NCBI RefSeq assembly: GCF_002930645.1
Contig: NZ_PSNW01000015.1
Span: 1-64,000, forward strand
Source: Solimonas fluminis
GTDB taxonomy: Bacteria > Pseudomonadota > Gammaproteobacteria > Nevskiales > Nevskiaceae
Length of the DNA: 64,000 bases
Reading direction: 5' to 3'
Positions 33,259-42,039 of this stretch are shown here, piece by piece; position 1 is the first letter of the stretch; the number at the start of each line of letters is the position of its first letter. A program made the position numbers and the translations under genes. Under the pieces are notes generated by a model, which saw only the letters and a program-made list of their open reading frames with translations, was not told the DNA's origin and ran no database searches.

Positions 33259-33614
33259 GACACCTTCTTGTAGTTAAAGCTGCCAGAAAAATATAAATAT
33301 TCCAGAAAAATACAGCCAGGACGAAAGAATCATATTTTAAGTTGTAAAAATCCAAGGTTTTTCGGACAGAACTCCTCGGAGCAATAGTGTCAGTTCGATA
33401 GGTGAACGGATTAAATGCCATATGAAATTGACTTTAGCAGGTAGCAGGGCGGGCTTTGGCCCATTCCGGGAAAACCCACTAGGTAGGCACGCTACGCCTT
33501 TCCACCCTACGTTTCTTACCTCGTGCTGGCTAGGGGAACAGCCCCTGGCAGGCGAGATCAACACTCATTTCAGAGGGACTCAGCGAAAGCATGCGACCTC
33601 CCCATCGCGACGAA
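33259..33614. other. AT-rich spacer between the two island genes
   Basis: These 356 bases hold an 11-base direct repeat close to the DUF6602 start (listed separately) and AT-rich stretches. In the middle (about 33488-33512) is a GC-richer piece around CTACGCCTTTCCACCCTACG, which resembles the 'GTAGGGTGGGTAAAGCGTAGC'-type interspersed sequences of many proteobacteria. Short ORFs here have no RBS or family resemblance. Confidence 0.5.
33283..33312 (-). promoter_or_regulatory. 11-base direct repeat in the DUF6602 promoter region
   Basis: CCAGAAAAATA occurs at 33283-33293 and 33302-33312, a 19-base period (about two helical turns), 25-55 bases upstream of the DUF6602 start. It could be a regulator binding site or part of an AT-rich promoter element. 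Confidence 0.4.
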
Positions 33615-34349
33615 TCATATGGAAATAGGCAATATGCGATCAGCATACTCAGGGAATTCTACGAGAAGGCGCTCTTCGTAGCCTTTCGCTACCACTACAG
33701 TTGTAACGTCAGATGCGCGGAATTTCATATTTCCATATTTCCGCCATTCGCGTTCCATATAGAAATTGTCGGCATCGCAGTCTGAAAGCTCGGAATTGAA
33801 TGGCTTTAAGAAAGGGAGGAACTCCTTATCCAGAATTTCCTCAACTGCAGCAATAGCCTCTTCAAAAGTGCTTGGCTCCTTTCCGTACGTTCGGGACTTC
33901 GGCAAGCATTCTTTGCAAGGTTCGATAACCCGAATACTAAACCCTTTACGAATAGCCTCTATATCTCGCAACAATCCTCGTCCTGATAGGGACATCCAAT
34001 CTCCAGAACTGAGCGGAATGTAAGTTACCGGTCTAGCTCCTCGAGCTACTAACAAACTCCGGGACAATGCGACGCCAAACGCGCCATATTTGCTAATGTG
34101 TATTGAAAGTGCATTCTTGGGTATATCTGCAAAGCACGTAACCGTCGGAACAATAAGTGTTTCATCCTCGAGATGCTTGTTCCAAGTGACGGTATAACCA
34201 ATCCTGCCTGCCGTTCCATCGTGTGGCGGATGTGAAATGCATCCTGTCCTGAGAACTTTGCTCAACACCCCGAAGTTAGCTTCATGGTCAGCGGGACGCC
34301 CATGGCCAACAAAGTGGAAAAGCTCGTCCGATGTAATTCGGTCGTGCAA
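33615..34349 (-). CDS. AbiGi-family abortive infection (antitoxin-type) protein
   Basis: The 244-residue protein follows the AbiGi pattern: ELFHFVGHG near the N-terminus, FGVLSKVLRTGCIS, then PTVTCFADIPKNALSIHISK, YGAFGVALSRSLL, GARPVTYIPL and the late NFYMEREWRKYG. AbiGi is the putative antitoxin half of the lactococcal AbiG abortive-infection system; whether this copy is antitoxin or effector is unknown. The start appears to be TTG at 34349 with no clear RBS; the next methionine is too late. AT-rich composition shows it belongs to the same insert as the DUF6602 gene. No AbiGii-type partner is present. Confidence 0.7.
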   Translation of the reverse strand: MHDRITSDELFHFVGHGRPADHEANFGVLSKVLRTGCISHPPHDGTAGRIGYTVTWNKHLEDETLIVPTVTCFADIPKNALSIHISKYGAFGVALSRSLLVARGARPVTYIPLSSGDWMSLSGRGLLRDIEAIRKGFSIRVIEPCKECLPKSRTYGKEPSTFEEAIAAVEEILDKEFLPFLKPFNSELSDCDADNFYMEREWRKYGNMKFRASDVTTVVVAKGYEERLLVEFPEYADRILPISI

Positions 34350-34398
34350 GGAGTTCTGAACCCATTTCAGAGGCAGAATGGAATCTTAGCTTCAACAC

Positions 34399-34605
34399 TC
34401 AATAATGCGGCGGCACCTCGTCCGCCGCCGTCCCCTTGAACACCCCGTCCCCCGCCCCCATGGCCTTCTCGGCCAGCTGGCGGCAGATCTGCTCCAGCCG
34501 CTCGATACGGTCCTGCTGGCGGGTGACGATGTCGTTGAGCACGCGCAGGGTTTCCTCCTGGTGCGCGAAGCGGATTTCCAGCTCGATCAGGCGTTCTTCG
34601 TCCAT
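34399..34605 (-). CDS. slyX: SlyX family protein
   Basis: The 68-residue coiled-coil protein starts MDEERLIELEIRFAHQEETL and continues with LNDIVTRQQDRIERLEQIC, the characteristic SlyX coiled coil. It ends in DEVPPHY, the conserved C-terminal PPHY motif. Function is unresolved. The short start at 34605 gives the family length; upstream codons belong to the terminator region. Confidence 0.92.
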   Translation of the reverse strand: MDEERLIELEIRFAHQEETLRVLNDIVTRQQDRIERLEQICRQLAEKAMGAGDGVFKGTAADEVPPHY

Positions 34606-34620
34606 GCGGCGAGCATAAGC

Positions 34621-34648
34621 AAAAAGGCGGGCCGAAGCCCGCCTTTTT
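34621..34648. terminator. Intrinsic terminator between slyX and the glycine-zipper gene
   Basis: AAAAAGGCGGGC, loop CGAA and GCCCGCCTTTTT form a perfect bidirectional terminator stem. On the minus strand it ends the glycine-zipper transcript before slyX. Confidence 0.85.
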
Positions 34649-34667
34649 GTGCCCTGCAGCAATGACC

Positions 34668-35156
34668 TCAGTGGCGGCCGTTCCAGTGGCCGCGGCGGTC
34701 GTCACGGTCCCAGCGGCCGTCGCCGCGGTCATGGCGGCGGTCGTGGCGGCGGTCGTGGCGGCGGTCGTGGCGCCAGTCATGGCGGTGGTCATGGCGGCCG
34801 CCGCGGTAGTCACGGTGGTAGACATGGCGCACCGGCTCACGGTAGTGGTGATGCACCACGCGGGGCGGTTCGCGGTAGTGGACCACGCGCGGAGGCGGCG
34901 CATAGTAGTAGTCCTCGCGGTAGGAGGACGAGCGGTAGTGGCGGTGATCGTGGCGGTCGTCCGCGATCGCGGCACCCACCACGGCGCCCAGGACCGCGCC
35001 GACCACGGCGCCGTCGGACCCGCCGGCCGAGTGGCCGATGGCGCCGCCGGCGACGCCGCCGATCACGGCGCCGACCGCGCGGTCGTCACCGGCGAAGGTG
35101 GGGCTGGCGATGGTGGCGCCGGCAAGAGCCAGAAAACCCAGGATGGTGCGTTTCAT
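34668..35156 (-). CDS. Glycine-zipper exported protein with Arg-His-Asp repeat tail
   Basis: The 162-residue protein has a signal peptide, a glycine-zipper 2TM-like segment (AVGAVIGGVAGGAIGHSAGG and VGAVLGAVVGAAIAD) and then a tail of about 95 residues dominated by His, Arg, Asp and Tyr. Within it RRHD is repeated in tandem, encoded by a 12-base repeat. Glycine-zipper proteins often insert in the outer membrane; the His/Asp tail could bind metals or polyanions. Function unknown. Confidence 0.8.
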   Translation of the reverse strand: MKRTILGFLALAGATIASPTFAGDDRAVGAVIGGVAGGAIGHSAGGSDGAVVGAVLGAVVGAAIADDRHDHRHYRSSSYREDYYYAPPPRVVHYREPPRVVHHHYREPVRHVYHRDYRGGRHDHRHDWRHDRRHDRRHDRRHDRGDGRWDRDDRRGHWNGRH

Positions 35157-35321
35157 ATGCGACCTCGGATCGCGTGGTAGACGGCCCTGACACTAGCGCA
35201 ACGGTCTTAACCGAATCTGAACCCGCGCCATGCCCGCGGGCGCCGGACCGGGATTCAACCCAAGGGCTCCGCAAAACCTTAGAATCCGGCATCCGAACTG
35301 CCTGATCCTGCGAGGTATTCC

Positions 35322-35828
35322 ATGAGCCTGACCATGTATTCCGCCTCGGTGCCGGCCTTCGTCCGCCTGCTCGCCAGCCTGCGCGGCATCCTGGAGAAAG
35401 CGGCGGCCCATGCCGAGGCGCGCAAGCTGGACCCGGCGGCCCTCACCGGCTTCCGCCTCTACCCGGACATGTTCCCGCTGACGCGGCAGGTCCAGATCGC
35501 CACCGACATGGTCAAGGGTGCCGCCGCGCGCCTGGCCGGCGTGGACGTGCCGCGCTACGAGGACACCGAGACCACGTTCGCCGAGCTGATCGCGCGCATC
35601 GACCGGACGCTGGCCTTCCTCAGGGAATTCCGCCCGGAGCAGATCGACGGCAGCGAGGACCGGCCGATCCAGCTCAAGTCGCCGCGCGGGGAAATGAATT
35701 TCAGCGGCCGCGACTACCTTCAGTTCTTCGTGCTGCCCAACGCCTACTTCCACGCCACCACGGCCTACAACATCCTGCGCCACAACGGCGTGGAACTGGG
35801 CAAGCAGGATTTCCTCGGCCGCCCCTGA
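35322..35828 (+). CDS. DUF1993 family protein
   Basis: The 168-residue helical protein has the DUF1993 features: MYSASVPAFVRLLASLRGIL at the N-terminus, RLYPDMFPLTRQVQIATD in the middle and FVLPNAYFHATTAYNILRHNGV near the end. These proteins resemble the DinB/YfiT four-helix bundle, and the histidines near the end would be metal ligands in that fold. Function unknown. The gene for a dienelactone-hydrolase family enzyme follows 30 bases downstream. Confidence 0.9.
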   Translation: MSLTMYSASVPAFVRLLASLRGILEKAAAHAEARKLDPAALTGFRLYPDMFPLTRQVQIATDMVKGAAARLAGVDVPRYEDTETTFAELIARIDRTLAFLREFRPEQIDGSEDRPIQLKSPRGEMNFSGRDYLQFFVLPNAYFHATTAYNILRHNGVELGKQDFLGRP

Positions 35829-35858
35829 GGCCGCCGGCAGATCGCAGGGAGCGAGAGC

Positions 35859-36665
35859 ATGAAGATACGCAACGGGATCGCGGCACTGCTGGCTGCCGGG
35901 GCGCTTTGCCTCGCCGGCGGAGCGCAGGCCAGGACCGTGGAAAAGGTGGTGGACTACCAGGTGGGCGACCAGGCCTACCGCGGCTACGTCTACTACGACA
36001 CCGCCGGCGCCAAGAAGCGCCCGGTGGTGCTGATGGTGCCCAACTGGATGGGCACCTCCGAGGCCAATCGCCGCCAGGCCCGCAAGATCGCGGGGCGCGA
36101 CTACGTGGTCTTCCTGGCCGACATGTACGGCCGCGACCAGCAGCCGGCCAATCCCGACGCCGCCGGCAAGCTGGTGGGTCAGCTCTACGGCAACCGCCTG
36201 GTGCTGCGCACCCGCGTGAAGGCCGCCAAGGAGCAGGCCCAGGCCGCGGTGAAGAAGCTCAAGCTGCCGGCCAACCCGGACAAGATCGCCGCCATCGGCT
36301 TCTGCTTCGGCGGCTCCACCGTGCTGGAGCTGGCGCGCACCGGCGAGGAGCTGAGCGCCGTCGTGTCCTTCCACGGCAACCCCTCGCTGGACGCGCCGGC
36401 GCCGAGCCAGCCGCCCAAGGCGCGCATCCTGGTGCTGCACGGCGACGCCGACCCCTACGTGCCGGTGGCGCAGATCAACGCCTTCCTCGACGAGATGCGC
36501 GCTGCCAAGGTGGACTGGCAGATGATGCGCTTCGGCGGCGCGGTGCACTCCTTCACCGACCCCGACGCCAACCAGCCGGGCAAGGCGATGTACGACCCGC
36601 GCGCCGCCAAGCGCGCCTTCGAGATGATGAAGGACTTCCTGGCGGAATCCTTCGCCGGCCGCTGA
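35859..36665 (+). CDS. Exported dienelactone hydrolase family protein
   Basis: The 268-residue alpha/beta hydrolase has a signal peptide (MKIRNGIAALLAAGALCLAGGAQA) and a cysteine nucleophile in GFCFGG, with Asp in HGDADPYVP and His in AVHSFTD, the Cys-Asp-His triad of dienelactone hydrolases. The signal sequence indicates a periplasmic enzyme, unlike classical cytoplasmic ClcD/TfdE, so it is more likely a general esterase than part of a chlorocatechol pathway. A CAP-domain gene follows on the same strand. Confidence 0.9.
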   Translation: MKIRNGIAALLAAGALCLAGGAQARTVEKVVDYQVGDQAYRGYVYYDTAGAKKRPVVLMVPNWMGTSEANRRQARKIAGRDYVVFLADMYGRDQQPANPDAAGKLVGQLYGNRLVLRTRVKAAKEQAQAAVKKLKLPANPDKIAAIGFCFGGSTVLELARTGEELSAVVSFHGNPSLDAPAPSQPPKARILVLHGDADPYVPVAQINAFLDEMRAAKVDWQMMRFGGAVHSFTDPDANQPGKAMYDPRAAKRAFEMMKDFLAESFAGR

Positions 36666-36720
36666 GGTCCATGGTGTCAGCCCCGGACGGGTGTCCGGGC
36701 TCAGGAGCGAGGTGAGGGAC

Positions 36721-37374
36721 ATGAAGACAGGACTGATCGCCGCACTGCTGCTGGCCCTGGGCTCGCTGCCGGGCATGTTGCAGGCCCAGGCCGAGCCGCC
36801 GGGCTTCGAGGGCATGCTGGGCGCCCACAACGGCATCCGCGCCGCCGTGGGCCAGGCTCCGCTGCGCTGGTCGGCCGCGGCCGCGGCGCAGGCCCAGTCC
36901 TGGGCCGACCAGCTGGCGCGCGAGAACTGCGCCGCGCGCTACAACCCCGACATGGCCCGCCGCGAGAAGTACGGCGAGAACGTGTTCCGCGCCACCGCCG
37001 GCCAGGCCTACGAGGGCTACCGCCGTACCGCGGCGCAGGTGGTCTCGCGCTGGAACGAGGAAGGCCGAGACTACGACCACAACCTGCACCAGTGCCGCAA
37101 GCAGGGCGGCACGCAATGCGGCCAGTATCTGCAGATGATCTGGGGCGCCACCGAGGAAGTGGGCTGCGGCCGCGCACGCTGCGAGACGGCCGAGGTCTGG
37201 GTCTGCAACTACACCCCGCGCGGCCTGCAGGAGGGCGTGAAGCCCTACGGCAACCCGCCGCCGCCCGCGGCCAGCCAGGCGCCGCAGGAGGTGGTGGTGG
37301 GTGCGCTGGAGTGCTCGGCCCTGCCGCAGGTGAACCCGGGCGTGGACTACCCGCAGCAGTCGCCGCTCAATTGA
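36721..37374 (+). CDS. Exported CAP (SCP/PR-1) domain protein
   Basis: The 217-residue protein has a signal peptide, then a CAP domain with AHNGIRAAVGQAPLRWS, KYGENVF, TAAQVVSRWNEE, GQYLQMIWGATEEVGCG and VCNYTPRG, including the histidine and glutamate positions of the CAP cavity. Six cysteines suggest disulfides. Its role is unknown; bacterial CAP proteins bind lipids or act at the envelope. The ATG at 36721 has a GAGG-type RBS. A short hairpin (AGCCCCGGAC...GTCCGGGCT) sits just upstream. Confidence 0.9.
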   Translation: MKTGLIAALLLALGSLPGMLQAQAEPPGFEGMLGAHNGIRAAVGQAPLRWSAAAAAQAQSWADQLARENCAARYNPDMARREKYGENVFRATAGQAYEGYRRTAAQVVSRWNEEGRDYDHNLHQCRKQGGTQCGQYLQMIWGATEEVGCGRARCETAEVWVCNYTPRGLQEGVKPYGNPPPPAASQAPQEVVVGALECSALPQVNPGVDYPQQSPLN

Positions 37375-37434
37375 ACCCGCAGGATCTGCCGATGCAGGAG
37401 CCGGCAAGCTGGCTCCTGCATCCGGCCCCGCGTT

Positions 37435-38475
37435 TCAGCCGCCGTGCGCGGCCAGCGCCTTCTCGAAGGCGCCGGAATGGTAGAAGCGCTGCAGCAGGCG
37501 CCGCACGCTGGGTTCCAGCATCTTCTTTTTCTTCAGCGCCTGGATCACGTGCGGCGCATGGCGCATGGCCTCGGCCAGCATCAGGTCGCGGTCGATGCCC
37601 AGGTCGTCCAGCAGGGCCTTGAGCGAGACCTTGCCATAGCGCTCGAAGAAGGCGTCGATGCCGGCGTCGATCAGCTGCGTGTAGATCGGCGCCTTGCGCA
37701 GCTCGCGCCAGTACTCGAAGCCGGTGACGAAGAATTCCTCCAGAGTGCGCTCGTCGATGTGGCGGCGCAGTTCGCCCAGGCGCAGGTTCTTCAGCTCCTT
37801 CCAGGCCCGCAGCGCGGCATCGCGCAGGATCTCGTCGCCCTCCTCGTCCAGCAGCATCTCCACCGCGCGCTGCGAGGCGCTGCCGACGCTCTTGGCGATG
37901 TAGCGGCGCAGGCCCTCCTCGACGGTGTCGTCGAGGCCCGACACGGCGGCGGCGCGGCTCAGCACGGCCTTGCCCAGCTTCATCATCGAGCGCGCGCCGG
38001 GGATGTTCTCGCCCAGGTTGGACTGCGACAGATAGCCGCGGATGCCGCTGAGCAGCAGTTCCGAGGCGATGCGGCCGTACAGCGGGCTGGCCACCACGCC
38101 GCGCACGATCGCCTCGCGCGCCGACCTCTGCTCCAGCACCAGGTCGGTGAATTCCTCGAACTGGCGGTCGCTCATCAGGGCGCTCAGGCGCGTATCGTCC
38201 AGCGCCGGGTGCGCGTGCACGACGCGCGCGATCTCGCCCACCAGCTCGGGAATGCCGGCGCCCAGGTCCAGGTTCGCCGCATAGGTATGGGCGGTGTCCT
38301 TGATCTGCTTCTTGGTCACCGCCTCGGAGAGCTTCAGCTTCGCCGCGTCGGCCAGGCCCTCGTCGAGCAGCTCGGCCACCACCGCCTTCAGCTCCTCGCC
38401 CTCCAGCTGTTCCAGCGTGAACTGCACGTGGGCATCCAGCAGCGCCTCGGCCAGCGGATGGGTCTTCTTCGTCAT
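37435..38475 (-). CDS. Uncharacterised helical cytoplasmic protein
   Basis: The 346-residue protein starts MTKKTHPLAEALLDAH after GAGGAGCAGGAC. It is predominantly alpha-helical and acidic/basic in alternation, with no membrane segment and no signal peptide. I do not recognise its family; notable phrases are LYGRIASELLLSGIRGYLSQ, VSGLDDTVEEGLRRYIAKSV and HIDERTLEEFFVTGFEYWREL. It is followed 11 bases upstream (minus-strand order) by an MFS transporter and alpha/beta hydrolase pair, so it may be the last gene of that operon. Confidence 0.75.
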   Translation of the reverse strand: MTKKTHPLAEALLDAHVQFTLEQLEGEELKAVVAELLDEGLADAAKLKLSEAVTKKQIKDTAHTYAANLDLGAGIPELVGEIARVVHAHPALDDTRLSALMSDRQFEEFTDLVLEQRSAREAIVRGVVASPLYGRIASELLLSGIRGYLSQSNLGENIPGARSMMKLGKAVLSRAAAVSGLDDTVEEGLRRYIAKSVGSASQRAVEMLLDEEGDEILRDAALRAWKELKNLRLGELRRHIDERTLEEFFVTGFEYWRELRKAPIYTQLIDAGIDAFFERYGKVSLKALLDDLGIDRDLMLAEAMRHAPHVIQALKKKKMLEPSVRRLLQRFYHSGAFEKALAAHGG

Positions 38476-38485
38476 GTCCTGCTCC

Positions 38486-39663
38486 TCAAGAATGTTTGGT
38501 CGCGGAAGCACTGCGCCGCAGCCACAGCAACCCGCTCAAGCCGGTCAAGCCTATGCCGGCGGAGATCCACAGCACATGGCCGCCGAGCCGGTCCACCCCG
38601 ATGCCGAACGCCAGTGGCGCGGCCGCCTGGGCGACGCGCGAGGGCGCCTCCAGCCAGCCGGCGCGCCGCCCGAAGCCGGCGGGGCCGAACAGCGCCAGCG
38701 GCAGCGTGCCCTTGATGATGGTCATCAGGCCGGTGCCCATGCCATGCAGCACCGTGAACACCGCGGCGAAGGGCGCGCCGAAGGCCATGATCAGCATCAC
38801 CCCGAGCGGATGCAGCGACATCGAGATGCGCGCCGCCACCAGCGGATGGAAGCGGTTGAGGTAGCCGGCTTCGGCCAGGCGCCCCGCCACCTGGGAGACG
38901 CCGAACAGGGAGGCCGCCGCCACCGCCACGGCAGGCGTGCAGCCGATCCGCTCCAGGATGCGCGGCAGGTGCGTGGCCATGCCGGCGAACACCAGTCCGG
39001 AGCAGGTGAAGGCCCCGGCGATCACCCACATGGTGAGCGCCGGAGGGCCCGCGGCGGGCGCGGCGGCCTCGGCGCGATGCATCTCCAGGGGGCGCTCCAC
39101 GCGCGGCACCAGCCAGCCGTGGATGCCCAGGCCGATGGTCAGGTGCGCCAGCGCCCACACGGCGCAGGCCACGCGCCAGCCGTAGTGCGCCTCCAGCGCC
39201 GCGGTCAGCGGCCAGCTCACGGTGCTGGAGAAGCCGCCAAGCAGGGTCACGCCGACGATGGAGCGGCGGGCGTCGCCGCGATACAGGCTGACCAGGGTGG
39301 AGAAGGCGGCATCGTAGAGGCCCATGGGCATCGCCGCGCCCAGCAGCAGCCAGCCCAGCGCCAGCTGCAGCGGCCCCTGGGCCGTGGCCATCAGCAGGTG
39401 CGCCGTGGCAAACGCCAGGTTGGAGGCCAGCAGGACGCGGCGTCCGCCGTGGCGGTCGATCAGCCCGCCCACCACCGGGCCCAGCGCCGCGGCCAGCAGC
39501 AGCGCGGCGGAGAACATCAGGTAGACCGTGGGAGGCGCCAGGCCCAGCGTCGCGGCCATGGGCCGCGCCAGCGTGGCGAGCAGGTAGTAGCTGGAGCCCC
39601 AGGCCAGCAGCTGGCCCAGGCCCACGGCGATCACGGTGCGGCGGCGCGACTCGCCGCTGGCGC

Positions 39664-39667
<4 letters not shown>
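38486..39667 (-). CDS. MFS transporter
   Basis: The 393-residue protein has about 12 membrane helices, with the between-helix-2-and-3 motif GGLIDRHGGRRVLLAS, and a long central loop after ERPLEMHRAEAAAPAAG. Substrate cannot be assigned. Its GTG start overlaps the TGA of the preceding alpha/beta hydrolase gene (GTGA), so translation of the two is coupled and they probably serve the same compound. Confidence 0.88.
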
Positions 39668-40605
<938 letters not shown>

Positions 40606-40689
40606 GGGTCACTCGCGCCGAAGGAGATGCCGGATTCTGTCACGGGCAGGCTATGCTTGGATTGACCCCTCGGACCATCCGCCCTGCTC

Positions 40690-41529
40690 ATGAGCCAAGC
40701 TGCCCCCGCCCCTTGTTCCGACCCGTTCCAGCCGCTGCGCCTGCAGGGAGCGGACGGTGCGAGCCTGGAACTGCTGCCCTACGGCGCGCAGCTGCTGTCC
40801 TGGGTGCCTGCGGGGGAGCACGGCAACCGCCTGTTCCTCAGCCCGGCCGCGGAGTACCGCCACGGCGTCTCGGTGCGCGGCGGCATCCCGGTGGTGTTCC
40901 CCCAGTTCTCGGGACACGGCCCGCTGCCCAAGCATGGCTTCGCGCGCGTGCAGCCCTGGGCGCTGGAGCAGCAGGGCCCGGCGGGCTGCCGCATGCGGCT
41001 GCGCGAGTCGCCGCAGACGCTCGCGCTCTGGCCGCATCCCTTCGAACTGCGGCTCGACCTCGCCATGCAGGCGAACCGGCTGGAAGCGGCGCTGACGGTG
41101 CTCAACACCGGCAGCGCGGCCTTCGAGTTCACCGCGGCGCTGCACAGCTACCTGCAGGTCGACGACATCCGGCAGACCCGCCTGCATGGCCTGCAGGGCT
41201 GCCGCTATCTCGACGCCGTCCGCCACCGCGAGTACCACGTGCAGCAGCAGGAGCCGCTGCAGCTGGGCGAATGGATCGACCGCATCTACGTCGATGCCCC
41301 GGGCGAACTGCGGCTGGAGGAACCCGCGCGGCGCCTGCGCATCCGCCAGGAGGGCTTCACCGACACGGTGGTGTGGAACCCGGCCGCCGGGCTCACCGCC
41401 ACCCTGGCCGACATGGAGCCCGACGGCTGGCTGCGGATGCTTTGCGTCGAGGCCGGCAGCACGCTGGCACCCGTCCGCCTGGCCCCGGGCCAGGCCTGGC
41501 GCGGCACCCAGATCCTGATCGCGGAATGA
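40690..41529 (+). CDS. yeaD: Glucose-6-phosphate 1-epimerase (YeaD type)
   Basis: The 279-residue aldose-1-epimerase-fold enzyme has GGIPVVFPQF, LPKHGFARVQPW, the histidine in AALHSYLQV and VVWNPAAG, the pattern of D-hexose-6-phosphate mutarotases. It interconverts anomers of glucose-6-phosphate. Its TGA overlaps the ATG of the flavodoxin gene, so the two genes are coupled although a functional link is not obvious. Confidence 0.9.
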   Translation: MSQAAPAPCSDPFQPLRLQGADGASLELLPYGAQLLSWVPAGEHGNRLFLSPAAEYRHGVSVRGGIPVVFPQFSGHGPLPKHGFARVQPWALEQQGPAGCRMRLRESPQTLALWPHPFELRLDLAMQANRLEAALTVLNTGSAAFEFTAALHSYLQVDDIRQTRLHGLQGCRYLDAVRHREYHVQQQEPLQLGEWIDRIYVDAPGELRLEEPARRLRIRQEGFTDTVVWNPAAGLTATLADMEPDGWLRMLCVEAGSTLAPVRLAPGQAWRGTQILIAE

Positions 41530-41984
41530 AGCGCCTGCTGCTCGTCTACCACAGCCAGAGCGGCCATACGGCCCGGCTCATGGAGGCGGTGCGCCAAGGC
41601 GCCGGGGAATTCGCCGATGACGTGGAGCTGCGCGTGCTGCGCGCCTTCGACGCCAGCCTGGACGACCTGCTCTGGGCGCAGGGCCTGCTGATCGGCACGC
41701 CCGAGAACTTCGGCTACCTCAGCGGCGCGGTGAAGGATTTCCTCGATCGCACCTACTACCCGGCCGAGGGCAAGACGCTGGGGCTGCCCTGGGCCATGTT
41801 CGTGTCCGCCGGCAACGACGGGACGGGCGCGGTGCGCGCGCTGGAGCGCATCGCCACCGGCTACGGCTGGACCCGCGTGGCCGAAGCGCTGATCGTGCAG
41901 GGCGAGCCCGACGAGGCCGCCTTGTCGCGCTGCCGTGAACTGGGCCAGACCCTGGCCGCCGGGCTGGCCTGCGGCATCTTCTGA
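41526..41984 (+). CDS. Flavodoxin family protein
   Basis: The 152-residue protein has the FMN phosphate loop YHSQSGHTARLMEAV at residues 8-22 and the flavin-contacting GTPENFGYLSGAVKDFLD. It is an NAD(P)H:quinone-reductase-like or flavodoxin-like carrier. ATGA overlap with yeaD gives its start. The end is followed by the terminator of the convergent subtilase gene. Confidence 0.9.
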   Translation: MKRLLLVYHSQSGHTARLMEAVRQGAGEFADDVELRVLRAFDASLDDLLWAQGLLIGTPENFGYLSGAVKDFLDRTYYPAEGKTLGLPWAMFVSAGNDGTGAVRALERIATGYGWTRVAEALIVQGEPDEAALSRCRELGQTLAAGLACGIF

Positions 41985-41991
41985 AGCGGGC

Positions 41992-42021
41992 AAAAAGAAG
42001 GCGGGCCCAGATGGGCCCGCC
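41992..42021 (-). terminator. Intrinsic terminator of the subtilase gene
   Basis: GGCGGGCCC/AGAT/GGGCCCGCC forms a nine-base-pair stem; the AAAAAGAA beside it is the T-run on the minus strand, so it terminates the leftward subtilase transcript. Confidence 0.8.
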
Positions 42022-42039
42022 GAGCGGAGGAACTGTTGC

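Noticed and set aside
33233-33421. 62-codon minus-strand ORF with one hydrophobic stretch overlapping the DUF6602 start
   Set aside because: No ribosome binding site and it overlaps a better supported start; kept only as a possibility.
33422-33628. 68-codon plus-strand ORF in the AT-rich island spacer
   Set aside because: No RBS, no family resemblance, and it crosses the interspersed GTAGGGTGG-type sequence that often creates spurious ORFs.
34728-34772. Regularly spaced 12-base repeats considered as a CRISPR-like array
   Set aside because: Contiguous tandem repeats without spacers, in frame inside a coding sequence for RRHD units.
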